Shown here piece by piece: positions 26,301-31,483 of a stretch of DNA of 64,000 nucleotides. The notes beneath the pieces are model-generated. The model worked only from the letters and a program-made list of their open reading frames with translations, searched no databases and was not told where the DNA came from. This stretch comes from Plesiocystis pacifica SIR-1 (GTDB lineage Bacteria > Myxococcota_A > Polyangia > Nannocystales > Nannocystaceae). Where the stretch lies: positions 62,001 through 126,000 of the forward strand of contig NZ_ABCS01000013.1 of assembly GCF_000170895.1 (NCBI RefSeq). The letters are read 5' to 3'. Positions within the stretch are counted from its first letter, which is position 1. Every line of letters starts with the position of its first letter. The position numbers were made by a program, and so were the translations under genes.

Positions 26301-28435
26301 GCCGGGCGGCGACGATCCACGACACCGTCGCCGACACCTCCTACTTCTACATCCCGGAGAACGAGCGCTTCCTGGGCTACTGGGACCGGGTCGGCGACCG
26401 CCTGTACAAGATCCGGCACTGCCTCGACATCCTCGGTCAGCGCGTGCCCCTGCCGCTGTTCCAGCCCGCCATCGACCCCATGGCGCTGGTCCTGGCGACG
26501 GCCGCGGGCGGGGGCTTCGGGGGCGCCCAGGCGGCCCTGTCCGCGCCCACGCCCCACTACCGCTACAGCTTCCTGATCACCAAGGCGCGGGCCCTCGCCG
26601 ACGGGGTCGCTCAGCTCGGCGGTGAGCTGCTCTCGGTGCTCGAGCGCCGGGACGGGGAGGCGCTGAGCAAGCTCCAGACCCAGCAGCAAGGCGAGATCCT
26701 GGGGCTGACCGCGCGCGTGCGTCAGGCCCAGCTCGAGGAGGCCCAGCACTCGCTGACCTCCCTCGAGGAGTCCAAGCGCCAGGCCGAGAAGCGCCGCGAC
26801 ACCTACAGCGGGTGGATCAGCACCAACTTCTCGCCCTACGAGATCGCCCAGCTCGCGCTGATGAGCGCCGCCGGCGTGGCCCACCTGATCGCCGGCGGAT
26901 CGCGCATCGCCGCGGCCGCGGGCGGGGCGGCGCCGGACGTGCTCGTCGGCCCCTTCATCACGGGCGTCAAGCACGGTGGGACCAACGCCAACGCGATCTT
27001 CGACAGCATCGCCGGGGTGTCCGAGTCCTTCGCCGAGGCCTTCAGCATCGCCGGCGAGGTGCTCGGCATCGTCGCCCAGCACGAGCGCATGAAGGACGAG
27101 TGGAAGCTCCAGCGCGACATGGCGGTCATCGACATCGCGCAGATCGAGGCGCAGATCGAAGGCGCCAAGGCGCAGATCCAGTCCGTCGAGCACGAGATCG
27201 CCGTGCTCGACAAAGAGCTCGAGCACAACGAGGCCATCGCCAGGCACTACACGAGCAAGTTCTCCAACGAGCAGCTCTACATGTGGATGGCCTCGGGGCT
27301 GTCGAGCCTGGTCTACCAGGGCTACCGCCTGGCCCTCGACATGGCCAAGGGCGCCGAGCGGGCCTACCAGTTCGAGCGCGGCTGCCCCGTGCGCGAGGCC
27401 AGCTTCGTCCAGGGCCACTACTGGGACAGCCAGCGCAAGGGCCTGCTCGCGGGGGCGCGCTTGAGCCTCGACCTCGACCGCATGGATCAGGCCTTCGTCG
27501 AGACCGACGCGCGCCGCCTCGAGGTGTCGCGGGACGTCTCGCTCCTCGACCTCGACCCGCTGGCCTTCCTCCAGCTCAAGCACACCGGCAGCTGCGAGTT
27601 CCACCTCGACGAGGCCTTCTACGACCAGGACTTCCCCGGCCACTACCGCCGCCAGATCAAGACCATGGCGGCGACCTTCGACGCGGGCGAAGACATCTAC
27701 CTCAACGCGACGCTGACCCAGCTCACCGACCGCACCGTGATGGAGCCGGACCCGAAGGCCGTGCAGTTCCTGCTCGCGCCCAAGGACCTGCCGCCGGCGA
27801 CGATCCGCAGCGACTGGAAGGCCAGCCAGCAGGTCGTGCTCTCGCGCCACGACCCCTACGAGGACAACAACGGGATGTTCGAGCTGCGCTATGACAGCGA
27901 GCGCTACCTGCCCTTCGAGGGCACCGGCGCGGTGTCGAGCTGGCGCCTCGAGCTCAACGGCCAGCCCGCCAACGTCGACCTCGCGGAGCTCGTCGACGTC
28001 ACCGTCAACGTCAAGTACACGGCGGCCCAAGGCGGCGAGGCCTTCGCCCAGCGGGTCCGCGGCATGCTCACGCCCCACGAGGCCCTGCGCTACTTCGACA
28101 TGGCCTTCGACTTCGGCGACCAGTGGCAGGACTTCCTGACCAACGACTCGGACACCCTCGAGCTGACGCTCTCGCGGGCGCAGTTCCGCAACATGACGAG
28201 CTCGGCGATCACGGCGATCTACGCCCGCTATGACCGGGTCGGGGCCGGCACCGGCCGGGCCCAGTTCGCCATCAACGGGGACCGCAGCTTGGCCCTCGTC
28301 GACGGCGGGCGCCTCGAGACCCCGGGGCTGCGCGTGCGCAGCTCGGGGACCACGCTGACCCTGGTGCTGACCGGCGACAAGCGGCTGCTCCGCAACGTCA
28401 ACCTGGTCATGACCTACAAGGCCAAGCGGGGCTGA
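14393..28435 (+). CDS. Giant Tc-toxin A subunit (TcA) with hemopexin-like propeller arrays
   Basis: A 4680-residue protein, about twice the size of typical TcA subunits, which form a pentameric bell that attaches to target cells and injects a toxin. Residues about 1-900 are helical and VRP1-like, opening SYRELFGAL. About 1130-2436 hold some 23 hemopexin-like repeats (pattern VDAAF...G.YLF.G..Y.RY). About 2440-2800 contain the neuraminidase-like TcA region (WAWMKNYRVWEANRKVF). About 3029-3602 hold about 12 more repeats. About 3660-4250 is the pore and shell part (WYERIFDPTSRGDYW, coiled coils). About 4330-4680 is the TcB-binding C-terminal domain. No signal peptide is seen. No TcB or TcC gene lies in the window. 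The family is certain; its target is unknown. Confidence 0.9.
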   Translation: MAINKDIPSYRELFGALDLETSDAGRTVFSPAAYLADLLQLMEDSFTDEDFFARRPDVRALDLNGDNTFTVAPHLSIVNELLERHVLSLAAAAGLEREDAYAVLREAEAPIAMPFDRGHERLKKLLGLSKLKPADFQRLFERGAIDQDLTARERLGLSEGAYAMVTAPVSDAAGLRARYGLGEGEGFDALRVVERFLTATELSGAQLRELLYGELSQSARDSGGHVERGQASALFPNAGAGAARLDADERTIVAADGESAPSLSWFDRANRLIRLARWTGISLVSLERALRTCAGNRIDAAGLRRLAVIVELRDALDIDIDLACALLAPVDTLGIGDGLELSSLRDPFNRVFNGRHAQLAERYVASPGGYVAEPLADFEVLSASGDLLSLDNKAYRLHLRRALSLSEAAVTTIVERFRAHAQARDASTSLATSPDAQGLSLLFRVATLANALDLDVSELLDILDILELDPSARSSDVYALLIPGDASAPTSTAGFDAHGALEAGADDAAIETRAWLVQAIVAIARWLRAAQLSTATLRVLTLGPTRDEAAEEQLRVLLDGLQHSFSEQAASAQTLARVLDPRTARLVFDGVSEPERGLTWPGRPELLTVEAQGVRAATKAALDALDERSPEDFLGLGVGARVAAQVHAHLVHRGLLTPTGALAESTLSEAAEDFRLSTDFDEQRGPLFELIAALFQEAYAAQGVPKAEVELSLYPSDLGALALSSEAVVELHANLQFNGLVDADELVRDAAALVDAGSLSEAAVNSPLERHAAQVHAYLRAAVEDFQAAPLSVDEAMWPALPLSAEEKTQLVENLRFNGHIDAHGVVVDKLALAAMAIEDFDLAVQFYPHRRAILGALQAAIEGLRRQFLVFTADSLEPLGDAIAAEEAYAQVEAGEAGEDAPSTFLLADELVRARARVVSIEEAAARYRLSPASLAELTFSAEESAELLEVLAEDELLLADGELSLDTLDDYLAVDNALSFRVEAFEDYERDIFFAIHEVAKATAEVLDSVEAELARLADRQRQLVLDALAELLELDVAVAELLLVRSQSNDAHPSATFLARVLDEVDALGVLRAVPSAPAFQLGLTRLGQLAALVRQLGFDHDLSQIALDEQHLVEKFPERLALPAGVEVIDALLEDGDEILLFSGARFWRYDAATGALGDEEGEALSELTSALAGVESVDAAFVDSAGSRWILADALYLERAVDSERWVSVERRFGESANTFEGLTRVAASLVTRDGRTYLLTREEFLRYTGAYAFVDEGCPLPLAQWLPELGDVSYGGSRVGSEDSEGSEDLAERVDAALETPDGVTYLFAGEHYFSSEEPELERAIAGRFGVVDNDFEGLGRLDAALRHEGQLCLFLGDQVLAYRDNLENQGVLATEGYPTTLPELLPGLPAAFHDGVDAAARMWDGQIMLFRGREFVSMAADRPVIEPRPIYERWGRVGNELQTSGEVEAAFAGLDGKVYLFSGDQYCRYSSADYRLVDEGYPRRIAPDWGGLESVDAAFVLDGKTYLFGRQGERSIYLRFSTRDYSVADEGFPKPTDDNWWNLPAALIEAGFDRPDAVFVGTDGSVYLFGAGVYVRFDHNHRWWSEPTPISERWNSLPFERVSAGFTGKDGRSYLFSTAAPDPQFVRYSDPDYNIVDEGYPRTVKSVWGRVRNTIQRTSRVDAALVLRSMVTQTDAEGEAVEVEVEHTYLFSGDQFYRYTGSTEGDVDEGYPKQIKSALHLEPRFVNLPARACGSVDAAFADARNVYLVERGQIHVASVEHHGAYALDAEALGLRAAVVEEGSVYVETLAGWRQLSDPESADRRLFLSAPRSLRRVPAAFQTEVDAILHGRDGNTYVFKGPECHDLDMRRAVLGAEAWGRAENPLFDEGRVDAAFTGRDGKVYLFSGAHFVRYEAEALSGAAPGFIDGLPESISERWGLSNVRHAYVDGERTVLCEAPGDDGSFRYVVFEGEDYEGEPAEGPSQASFDYWGIPAQIVAQGFDRVDAVLVDEQADRVLVRGREFVHYEAESGRWSQPRAIELLWRGLPERHPDLEGVRAAFRAPNGWTWVFGEGACVAYDASAKALVSGVELIEGRWGIVDNRIATRARVDAAVVLGEHTFLFSGEQYVRYSSADYRRVDAGYPKRIAGELRKEAAFAAFPESLEAELERLGGELSGVSAVVGTGPTVHLMLGSRLHSASLELARSRALGALGRLRNTFDAAEADAEAEAGVSVDAAFVDGAGLSYLVRGDQYVRYTELSREHVDSGYPRPLEQLGQDLFGVPGLSGGHLPDPFRYDIDAAFLGSDGRLHLFKGERHLSAGLDGQGKLAFEQGSVTARWGRVHNPFGAGDGVGGEDTPGAANVALDAAFVAGDGALYVFKGSHFARYSESTAELVDPGYPRSIRDDWGDLPPDFEAGLTGAFAMDGRSYLARGDRYVRFERPEHRRISPLGAEPFVTRWGSWNAIQLRDLHILDGLRRLLAEASDRQQLIAFLRASHGDNEEPYLLLAELFDWAIDDLRWLKRRDAFLRRSFPASPEAAFQLELLLRIAATLRECARLGTYPSELFESAWTPAYGEAAEAGQRDELAIGDALLRSLAVLNPGSSFDVLQRQLRDELATLCRDALAAHVVAHTSTLANWRELSDYLLIDVAMSSCAETSRVKEAAAALQLYFHRYFVNLEILDPRGELDGVVREQLRQRWAWMKNYRVWEANRKVFLYPEDFVRPELRDSKTPAFETLEDELLQGELNDTLATKVYKRYLDEYTEVSRLNIAGGYVYDDPDSPYDKELLLFGHTRTNPRRYYYRSAAFNRGQSNSVVWQPWRAVGIEINADRVYPVYAFGRTFVFWAVVEAKSSGSASSVVEVNNVEGGQEVTNSADLAYELQLHYSFYNLNEEWVQPQLLNTSIEDRKHIVIDKLYVENAERFGDSVHENIIVGAKYRAGDQGSSRFYSLSDDLVTREVGDRPVPELREEFLTSLFSQADATEIHAVGNVVPLNTYDQSTDGPWFSFDHKGGSFLCKPAESALGPDNLPRPLAGNEDDFPEWERVDAAVELPVEGQLFFNKAAGRYAQSVQGQLAEAAVREKWGKVSTAVIRDNRVDAVLSRRGRDELLVFRNDEYLRYRSGKDLAERGGPLSLTGNADELPQWSRLHAAVEHRDGKTYFFGDGVYTDSEHLGSTFSLRAKFGVDTVSVFPDDGDPPVTAAFVRGQHTYVVGQREFVRYTGDAYDSFDAGYPKESTLYAVLEDLGCTNNKSSYKRSRVYAATSHDGVVTLHAGRTVYTLRGTEVEAGGQDASVRALLAVGGRTVRFRDHSLHLEGSDAIYPLERNVHAAFAGLDGEAYLFSGSQYVSIRLDGLDERALADLLNGIWPQVVNVSSDWGVSSEAFPVNNRVDAALRTGDHIFLISGGVYVRYSGDFDAPDEGYPKALAGNPDGLPEWTGVDAATETDDGEWLAFHEGSWASRPRHGQAWSQAEPLIPRWGAVETNILTDGVDGAWLDGDRLYLSAGDELARYTLGPKGAGDTMDEGYPKTRAVVDASMTLGGRRFLFQGDRYAGIANGQEPGEDLDYAPIAGNWGNLDAVYKSGIDAALTTATHLYLFKGDEYSRYVLDDDQEAEPYEIQTARFDLIRLTTSTAAALNQALFAGGLDRLLSLDTQSVDETPAFVQLGPDSPARANNPTVIQVYGDRIASLPVSSHLDFESANGVYYWEAFFHAPFLIAQALNTAQRFEEAKAWYERIFDPTSRGDYWTFLPFLTADIQGLRDSVDERVALLEGLGVAVTGVRKEAKEVFELLWPMRDAFLGYRDLSGQERDTLVGFQRRNSEADQLRGAVASLSFGAADAKLVAEFQQLKVGLLELAAVIERLIKVYDAQASSGAQLAAYLDDPFDPHAIAALRRVAYRKSVVMHYVDNLLDWGDLLFTQYTMESIQEARMLYLLAHDLLGPRPENLATRVLSPDRSYGELVDIGDDYEFLLYLENMLPPAELRLSRAATIHDTVADTSYFYIPENERFLGYWDRVGDRLYKIRHCLDILGQRVPLPLFQPAIDPMALVLATAAGGGFGGAQAALSAPTPHYRYSFLITKARALADGVAQLGGELLSVLERRDGEALSKLQTQQQGEILGLTARVRQAQLEEAQHSLTSLEESKRQAEKRRDTYSGWISTNFSPYEIAQLALMSAAGVAHLIAGGSRIAAAAGGAAPDVLVGPFITGVKHGGTNANAIFDSIAGVSESFAEAFSIAGEVLGIVAQHERMKDEWKLQRDMAVIDIAQIEAQIEGAKAQIQSVEHEIAVLDKELEHNEAIARHYTSKFSNEQLYMWMASGLSSLVYQGYRLALDMAKGAERAYQFERGCPVREASFVQGHYWDSQRKGLLAGARLSLDLDRMDQAFVETDARRLEVSRDVSLLDLDPLAFLQLKHTGSCEFHLDEAFYDQDFPGHYRRQIKTMAATFDAGEDIYLNATLTQLTDRTVMEPDPKAVQFLLAPKDLPPATIRSDWKASQQVVLSRHDPYEDNNGMFELRYDSERYLPFEGTGAVSSWRLELNGQPANVDLAELVDVTVNVKYTAAQGGEAFAQRVRGMLTPHEALRYFDMAFDFGDQWQDFLTNDSDTLELTLSRAQFRNMTSSAITAIYARYDRVGAGTGRAQFAINGDRSLALVDGGRLETPGLRVRSSGTTLTLVLTGDKRLLRNVNLVMTYKAKRG

Positions 28436-28439
28436 GCCG

Positions 28440-29072
28440 ATGGCCTCACGCAGCAAGCGAAAGCGGGCGGCCCAGGCGCGGGGTCAATCTCGGGGACGGA
28501 GGCGGGCCGTGGCGATCTCGGGCGGCGCCGATGCCCAGGCCGCCGCGCGGGCGGCCGCCTCCGGTCGTCGAGGGATCCCGAGCGAGGCCTCGGCGCGGGC
28601 GCAGGCCGTGGCCGCGGCTCACCAGGCGGCCGTCGACGCGGGCGTCCGACCTGCGGAGGCGGGCAAGCTCTCGCGTCGAGAGGCGCGGGCCGTGGCCGAG
28701 GCCGCGGTCGCCAAGTTCGTGGCCGAGTCCCAGCCTGGGGCTCCCGACAATGAGCAGACCCGGCGGGCGCTCGCCGAGCAGGCGGCGAGCGACGCCTTCC
28801 GCGAGGCCCAGCCCAACGCCGCCGTCGAGGACACCGAGGCCAACCAGCGCGCCGTCGCGCTCGAGGCCGCCTTCACCACCGCCGCGGACATCGGCGCGCG
28901 GGTGGTCGCGGGGGAGGAGCTCACCCGCGAGCAGGCGCTCGAGGCCGTCGAGCTGATCCTCCTCGCCCGCGCGGGCGAGACCGCCAAGCCCGAGCAGACC
29001 CGTCGCCAAGCCCTGAACGCGACCCAAGCCGTGCTCGACGCGCGGACCTCACAGCAAGACCCAGGAGCCTGA
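28440..29072 (+). CDS. Ala-rich helical protein in the Tc operon, unknown
   Basis: A 210-residue, highly Ala/Glu/Arg-rich protein that starts 4 nt after the TcA stop codon and ends 1 nt before the next gene's start, so it is operonic. The N-terminus is very basic (SRSKRKRAAQ). The rest is long amphipathic helices without a known motif. It could be an adaptor or chaperone for the toxin, a role inferred only from position. Confidence 0.5.
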   Translation: MASRSKRKRAAQARGQSRGRRRAVAISGGADAQAAARAAASGRRGIPSEASARAQAVAAAHQAAVDAGVRPAEAGKLSRREARAVAEAAVAKFVAESQPGAPDNEQTRRALAEQAASDAFREAQPNAAVEDTEANQRAVALEAAFTTAADIGARVVAGEELTREQALEAVELILLARAGETAKPEQTRRQALNATQAVLDARTSQQDPGA

Positions 29073-29073
29073 G

Positions 29074-30735
29074 ATGCCCCCGAACAAAGGCAAGAAACGA
29101 GCTGGCAAGCAAAAGCGCAAGGACAGCTTGACCGTGGACACGAGCCAGAGCGCGACGACCCTCGACGTCCCCAACACGCCCCCGAACACGCCGGTGCTGC
29201 AGCTGGTGCAGCCCCAGCCCGTGCAGCCGCAGCCGCTGACCATCGTCGTCACCCCGCCGCCGGAGGACAACCCCAACGAGCCGCCGATCGACCAGGCGCA
29301 GGCCGAGTTCGCCCTGGAGCTCGCCAACGCCGAGGCGCTCGCGCTCCGGGCCGCGCTCCAGCCGGTGGTCGGGTCCGTCGACGCCGAGCACCCCGTGGGC
29401 GATCAGCCGACTCGCCTGGGCGCGACCACGGCGGACCGCAGGGGCCTGCGCAGCATCGCCGAGGACGCCGCGGACACGGCCTTCGCCGAGCTCATGGACG
29501 CCGCCGAGCAGGCCGAGACCTACGAGCGCTTCGTGGAGATCGTCATGGATCGGGTGACCAAGGAGGAGGCCCAGATCCTGCTCAACAGCGTGTCGGCGCA
29601 GGTCCGCGACGGGCAGTGGACCCGGATGATCAACCTCGCGGACGTCTACCGCCAGAACGTCCCCCGGGTCACGGACCGCAACCTACGGACCGTCCTCGCC
29701 AACCAGCCCAAGCTGCTCCGCCGCCTCGACCGGTGGACGGAGCTGACCCCCTACGACCTCGAGCAGTACACGACCCAGGAGGCGATCGACGTCCTCGACA
29801 ACCTGACCTGGCAAGAGATGAGCGAGGCCAATGCGCGGACCAACGAGGTCCAACGCTTCGGCGTCGAGATGGAGCTCAACGGGACCAAGATCAGCTACGG
29901 CGGGGCGAGCTCGGCCTTCCGCCGCTTCGCCGGGGCGCGGGGCCACAAGGGGATCATGAAGCACCCCGTGCTGCCCGTGGAGGTGCACCTCGACCACCTC
30001 AGCCAGAGCGCCGCGAAGATCGAGCTGGTCATCAACCCGCCCCAGGCCGAGGCCGACATCCCCGGGCTGCTGCTCCAGGTCCGCACCCAGCTGCTCAACA
30101 AGAAGGCCGACGGGACCTGGCTCGACCAGTTCCAGTGGAGCCCCGAGGTCCCGCAGAGCATGCGCGACTACATCGCCCGCGAGCTCAAGGGCAACACCGG
30201 GATCTCGGGGCAGCCGGTCCAGGTCACGACCACGCACACCGCGAAGGAGCTCCAGCGCGTGGTGCCCAAGACCAAGGAGCGGTTCATGGCGGCGCGCTAC
30301 CGCCCGGGCAGGGGCTTGCCGAGCAAGTCGCTCTCGCCCAAGGACCTGGTCAACGTGCCGCCCGAGCAGGTCGACGACTTCATGATCGCCGGCTACCTCG
30401 GGCGGATCACCCCGCTCAAGCAGCGCATCAACGAGGGCAAGGGCTCGAGCGCGATGGTCAAGCACGCCGCGGAGCAGTTCACCCGCTACGAGCAGGGCGT
30501 GCGCTTGAGTCCCGACCGGGTCATCGATCGCATCCGCAAGAAGGACCGCGGCCTCAACCGCCTGCATACCTACGCCAACAAGCCGGCGCCGGTCTTCAAG
30601 CGGCCCAACGGCGACATCGCCTACGTGATCGAGTACCGCAGCGGCAGCCACATCGGCCGCTTCGTCTCGGACTTCCTGCAGTCGAACTCGGACAGCACCC
30701 TTGCCCTCGCCAGCGAGTTCAACAAGTACGTCTGA
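29074..30735 (+). CDS. Unknown Tc-operon protein, candidate cargo
   Basis: A 553-residue protein with a good ribosome site (CAGGAG 8 nt before ATG). The N-terminus (1-90) is basic and then Pro/Gln-rich and disordered. A helical part (about 110-250) precedes a globular core. In the core, VQRFGVEMELNG and KIELVINPP resemble the paired E-x-E and E-x-x-x-x-P-P elements of glutamine-synthetase/amidoligase-fold enzymes. That match is faint and not conclusive. The disordered basic leader followed by an enzyme-like core would suit a delivered effector, but this is inference from position after TcA. Confidence 0.45.
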   Translation: MPPNKGKKRAGKQKRKDSLTVDTSQSATTLDVPNTPPNTPVLQLVQPQPVQPQPLTIVVTPPPEDNPNEPPIDQAQAEFALELANAEALALRAALQPVVGSVDAEHPVGDQPTRLGATTADRRGLRSIAEDAADTAFAELMDAAEQAETYERFVEIVMDRVTKEEAQILLNSVSAQVRDGQWTRMINLADVYRQNVPRVTDRNLRTVLANQPKLLRRLDRWTELTPYDLEQYTTQEAIDVLDNLTWQEMSEANARTNEVQRFGVEMELNGTKISYGGASSAFRRFAGARGHKGIMKHPVLPVEVHLDHLSQSAAKIELVINPPQAEADIPGLLLQVRTQLLNKKADGTWLDQFQWSPEVPQSMRDYIARELKGNTGISGQPVQVTTTHTAKELQRVVPKTKERFMAARYRPGRGLPSKSLSPKDLVNVPPEQVDDFMIAGYLGRITPLKQRINEGKGSSAMVKHAAEQFTRYEQGVRLSPDRVIDRIRKKDRGLNRLHTYANKPAPVFKRPNGDIAYVIEYRSGSHIGRFVSDFLQSNSDSTLALASEFNKYV

Positions 30736-30916
30736 TCAGGCGGGGACCCCGGCGAAGACCAAGGTCGGGCTGTCGGCCGCGCCGCTGGTCCGGGCGCCGG
30801 TCCGCGGTGCGGCCGACCGCCTCCTCCACCCCAGCGCCACGGCCGGCGGCGGAGACTGCTTCTTCCACTCGCTGCACGAGACCATCCACGGGGGGCGCTC
30901 GACCGCGCTCGCCTAG
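30736..30916 (+). pseudogene. OTU-like protease fragment cut by repeats
   Basis: An open frame just after the preceding gene encodes about 60 residues with GGGDCFFHSLHE, which matches the Asp-x-Cys-x-x-(H/A)-L core of OTU-type Cys proteases and related effector peptidases. The frame is stopped by the TAG of the first R1 repeat. Downstream of the second R1 copy, the sequence continues as AYDSHTRNPL and a stop. GCCTA occurs on both sides of the insertion (30911 and 31117), like a target-site duplication. The original gene was presumably interrupted, although no convincing start codon of its own is visible. Confidence 0.4.
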
Positions 30917-31013
30917 CAGTCGCCCACCCCGGCCGCGCCGGGACCCATGATCCACGAAAGCATCGTCCACGGACTCAGCTGGCGTTGAACCCGTGGGCGG
31001 CTGCCTTTCTCGG
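30914..31013 (+). repeat. R1 100-bp repeat (copy 2, tandem)
   Basis: Identical in design to the unit at 8905: TAG edge, GCAGTCGCCCAC/GTGGGCGGCTGC terminal inverted repeats. It is followed head-to-tail by copy 3, which is exactly 100 bp away. Confidence 0.85.
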
Positions 31014-31116
31014 TAGCAGTCGCCCACCCCGGCCGCGCCGGGACCCATGATCCACGAAAGCATCGTCCACGGACTCAGCTGGCGTTGAACCCGTGGGCGG
31101 CTGCCTTTCTCGGTAG
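31014..31116 (+). repeat. R1 100-bp repeat (copy 3, tandem)
   Basis: The second of two tandem, apparently identical units. It ends with TAG at 31114-31116. GCCTA flanks the pair on both sides. Confidence 0.85.
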
Positions 31117-31483
31117 GCCTACGACTCCCACACCCGCAACCCGCTCTGAGGGGGCGCCTCCCGAACCAGGAGTCGGTGCACAAAGTGTTTCGATTCTGGA
31201 ATGCAATCGTGGGGCGTTTTGGACCTGACCAAAGGGTGTGGCGACTTGGAGATAGGCGCTACGATTCACGCCATTAAATGAGTTGACCCCCGCGCATGGC
31301 TCGGGCAGGTTGAATGCAGATGTGGGCTGCGCAGGGCTGAACCTGCCCGTGCCCGCAGCTTGGTGGTGCCGCGCGTCGTCGCGGTGCCGTGCTTCGCATT
31401 GGCCGCTCGGGCAGCACGTAATGCATACACATCGGACGCAGCTCGAGAACGAGTGAGTGAAACCCAAAACGGGGACGAGACAG
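31117..31483. other. Intergenic region with a 10-bp inverted repeat
   Basis: About 365 bp upstream of the coiled-coil/PA14 gene. CGGGCAGGTT at 31302-31311 is inverted at 31340-31349. It carries no convincing gene and is slightly richer in AT than its surroundings. Confidence 0.45.

Noticed and set aside
14291..28456. Very long open frames on the minus strand opposite the TcA gene (over 2500 and 1300 codons)
   Set aside because: They are shadows caused by high GC and the codon bias of TcA. Their translation is low-complexity Leu/Ala/Glu/Arg/Val with no domain, and the plus frame has clear TcA homology.
30914..31116. R1 tandem pair as integron attC sites or a CRISPR array
   Set aside because: There are only two units, which are adjacent without variable spacers. 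A single GTTGAAC occurs in the middle of each unit instead of attC core sites at the ends, and no integrase or cas gene is in view.
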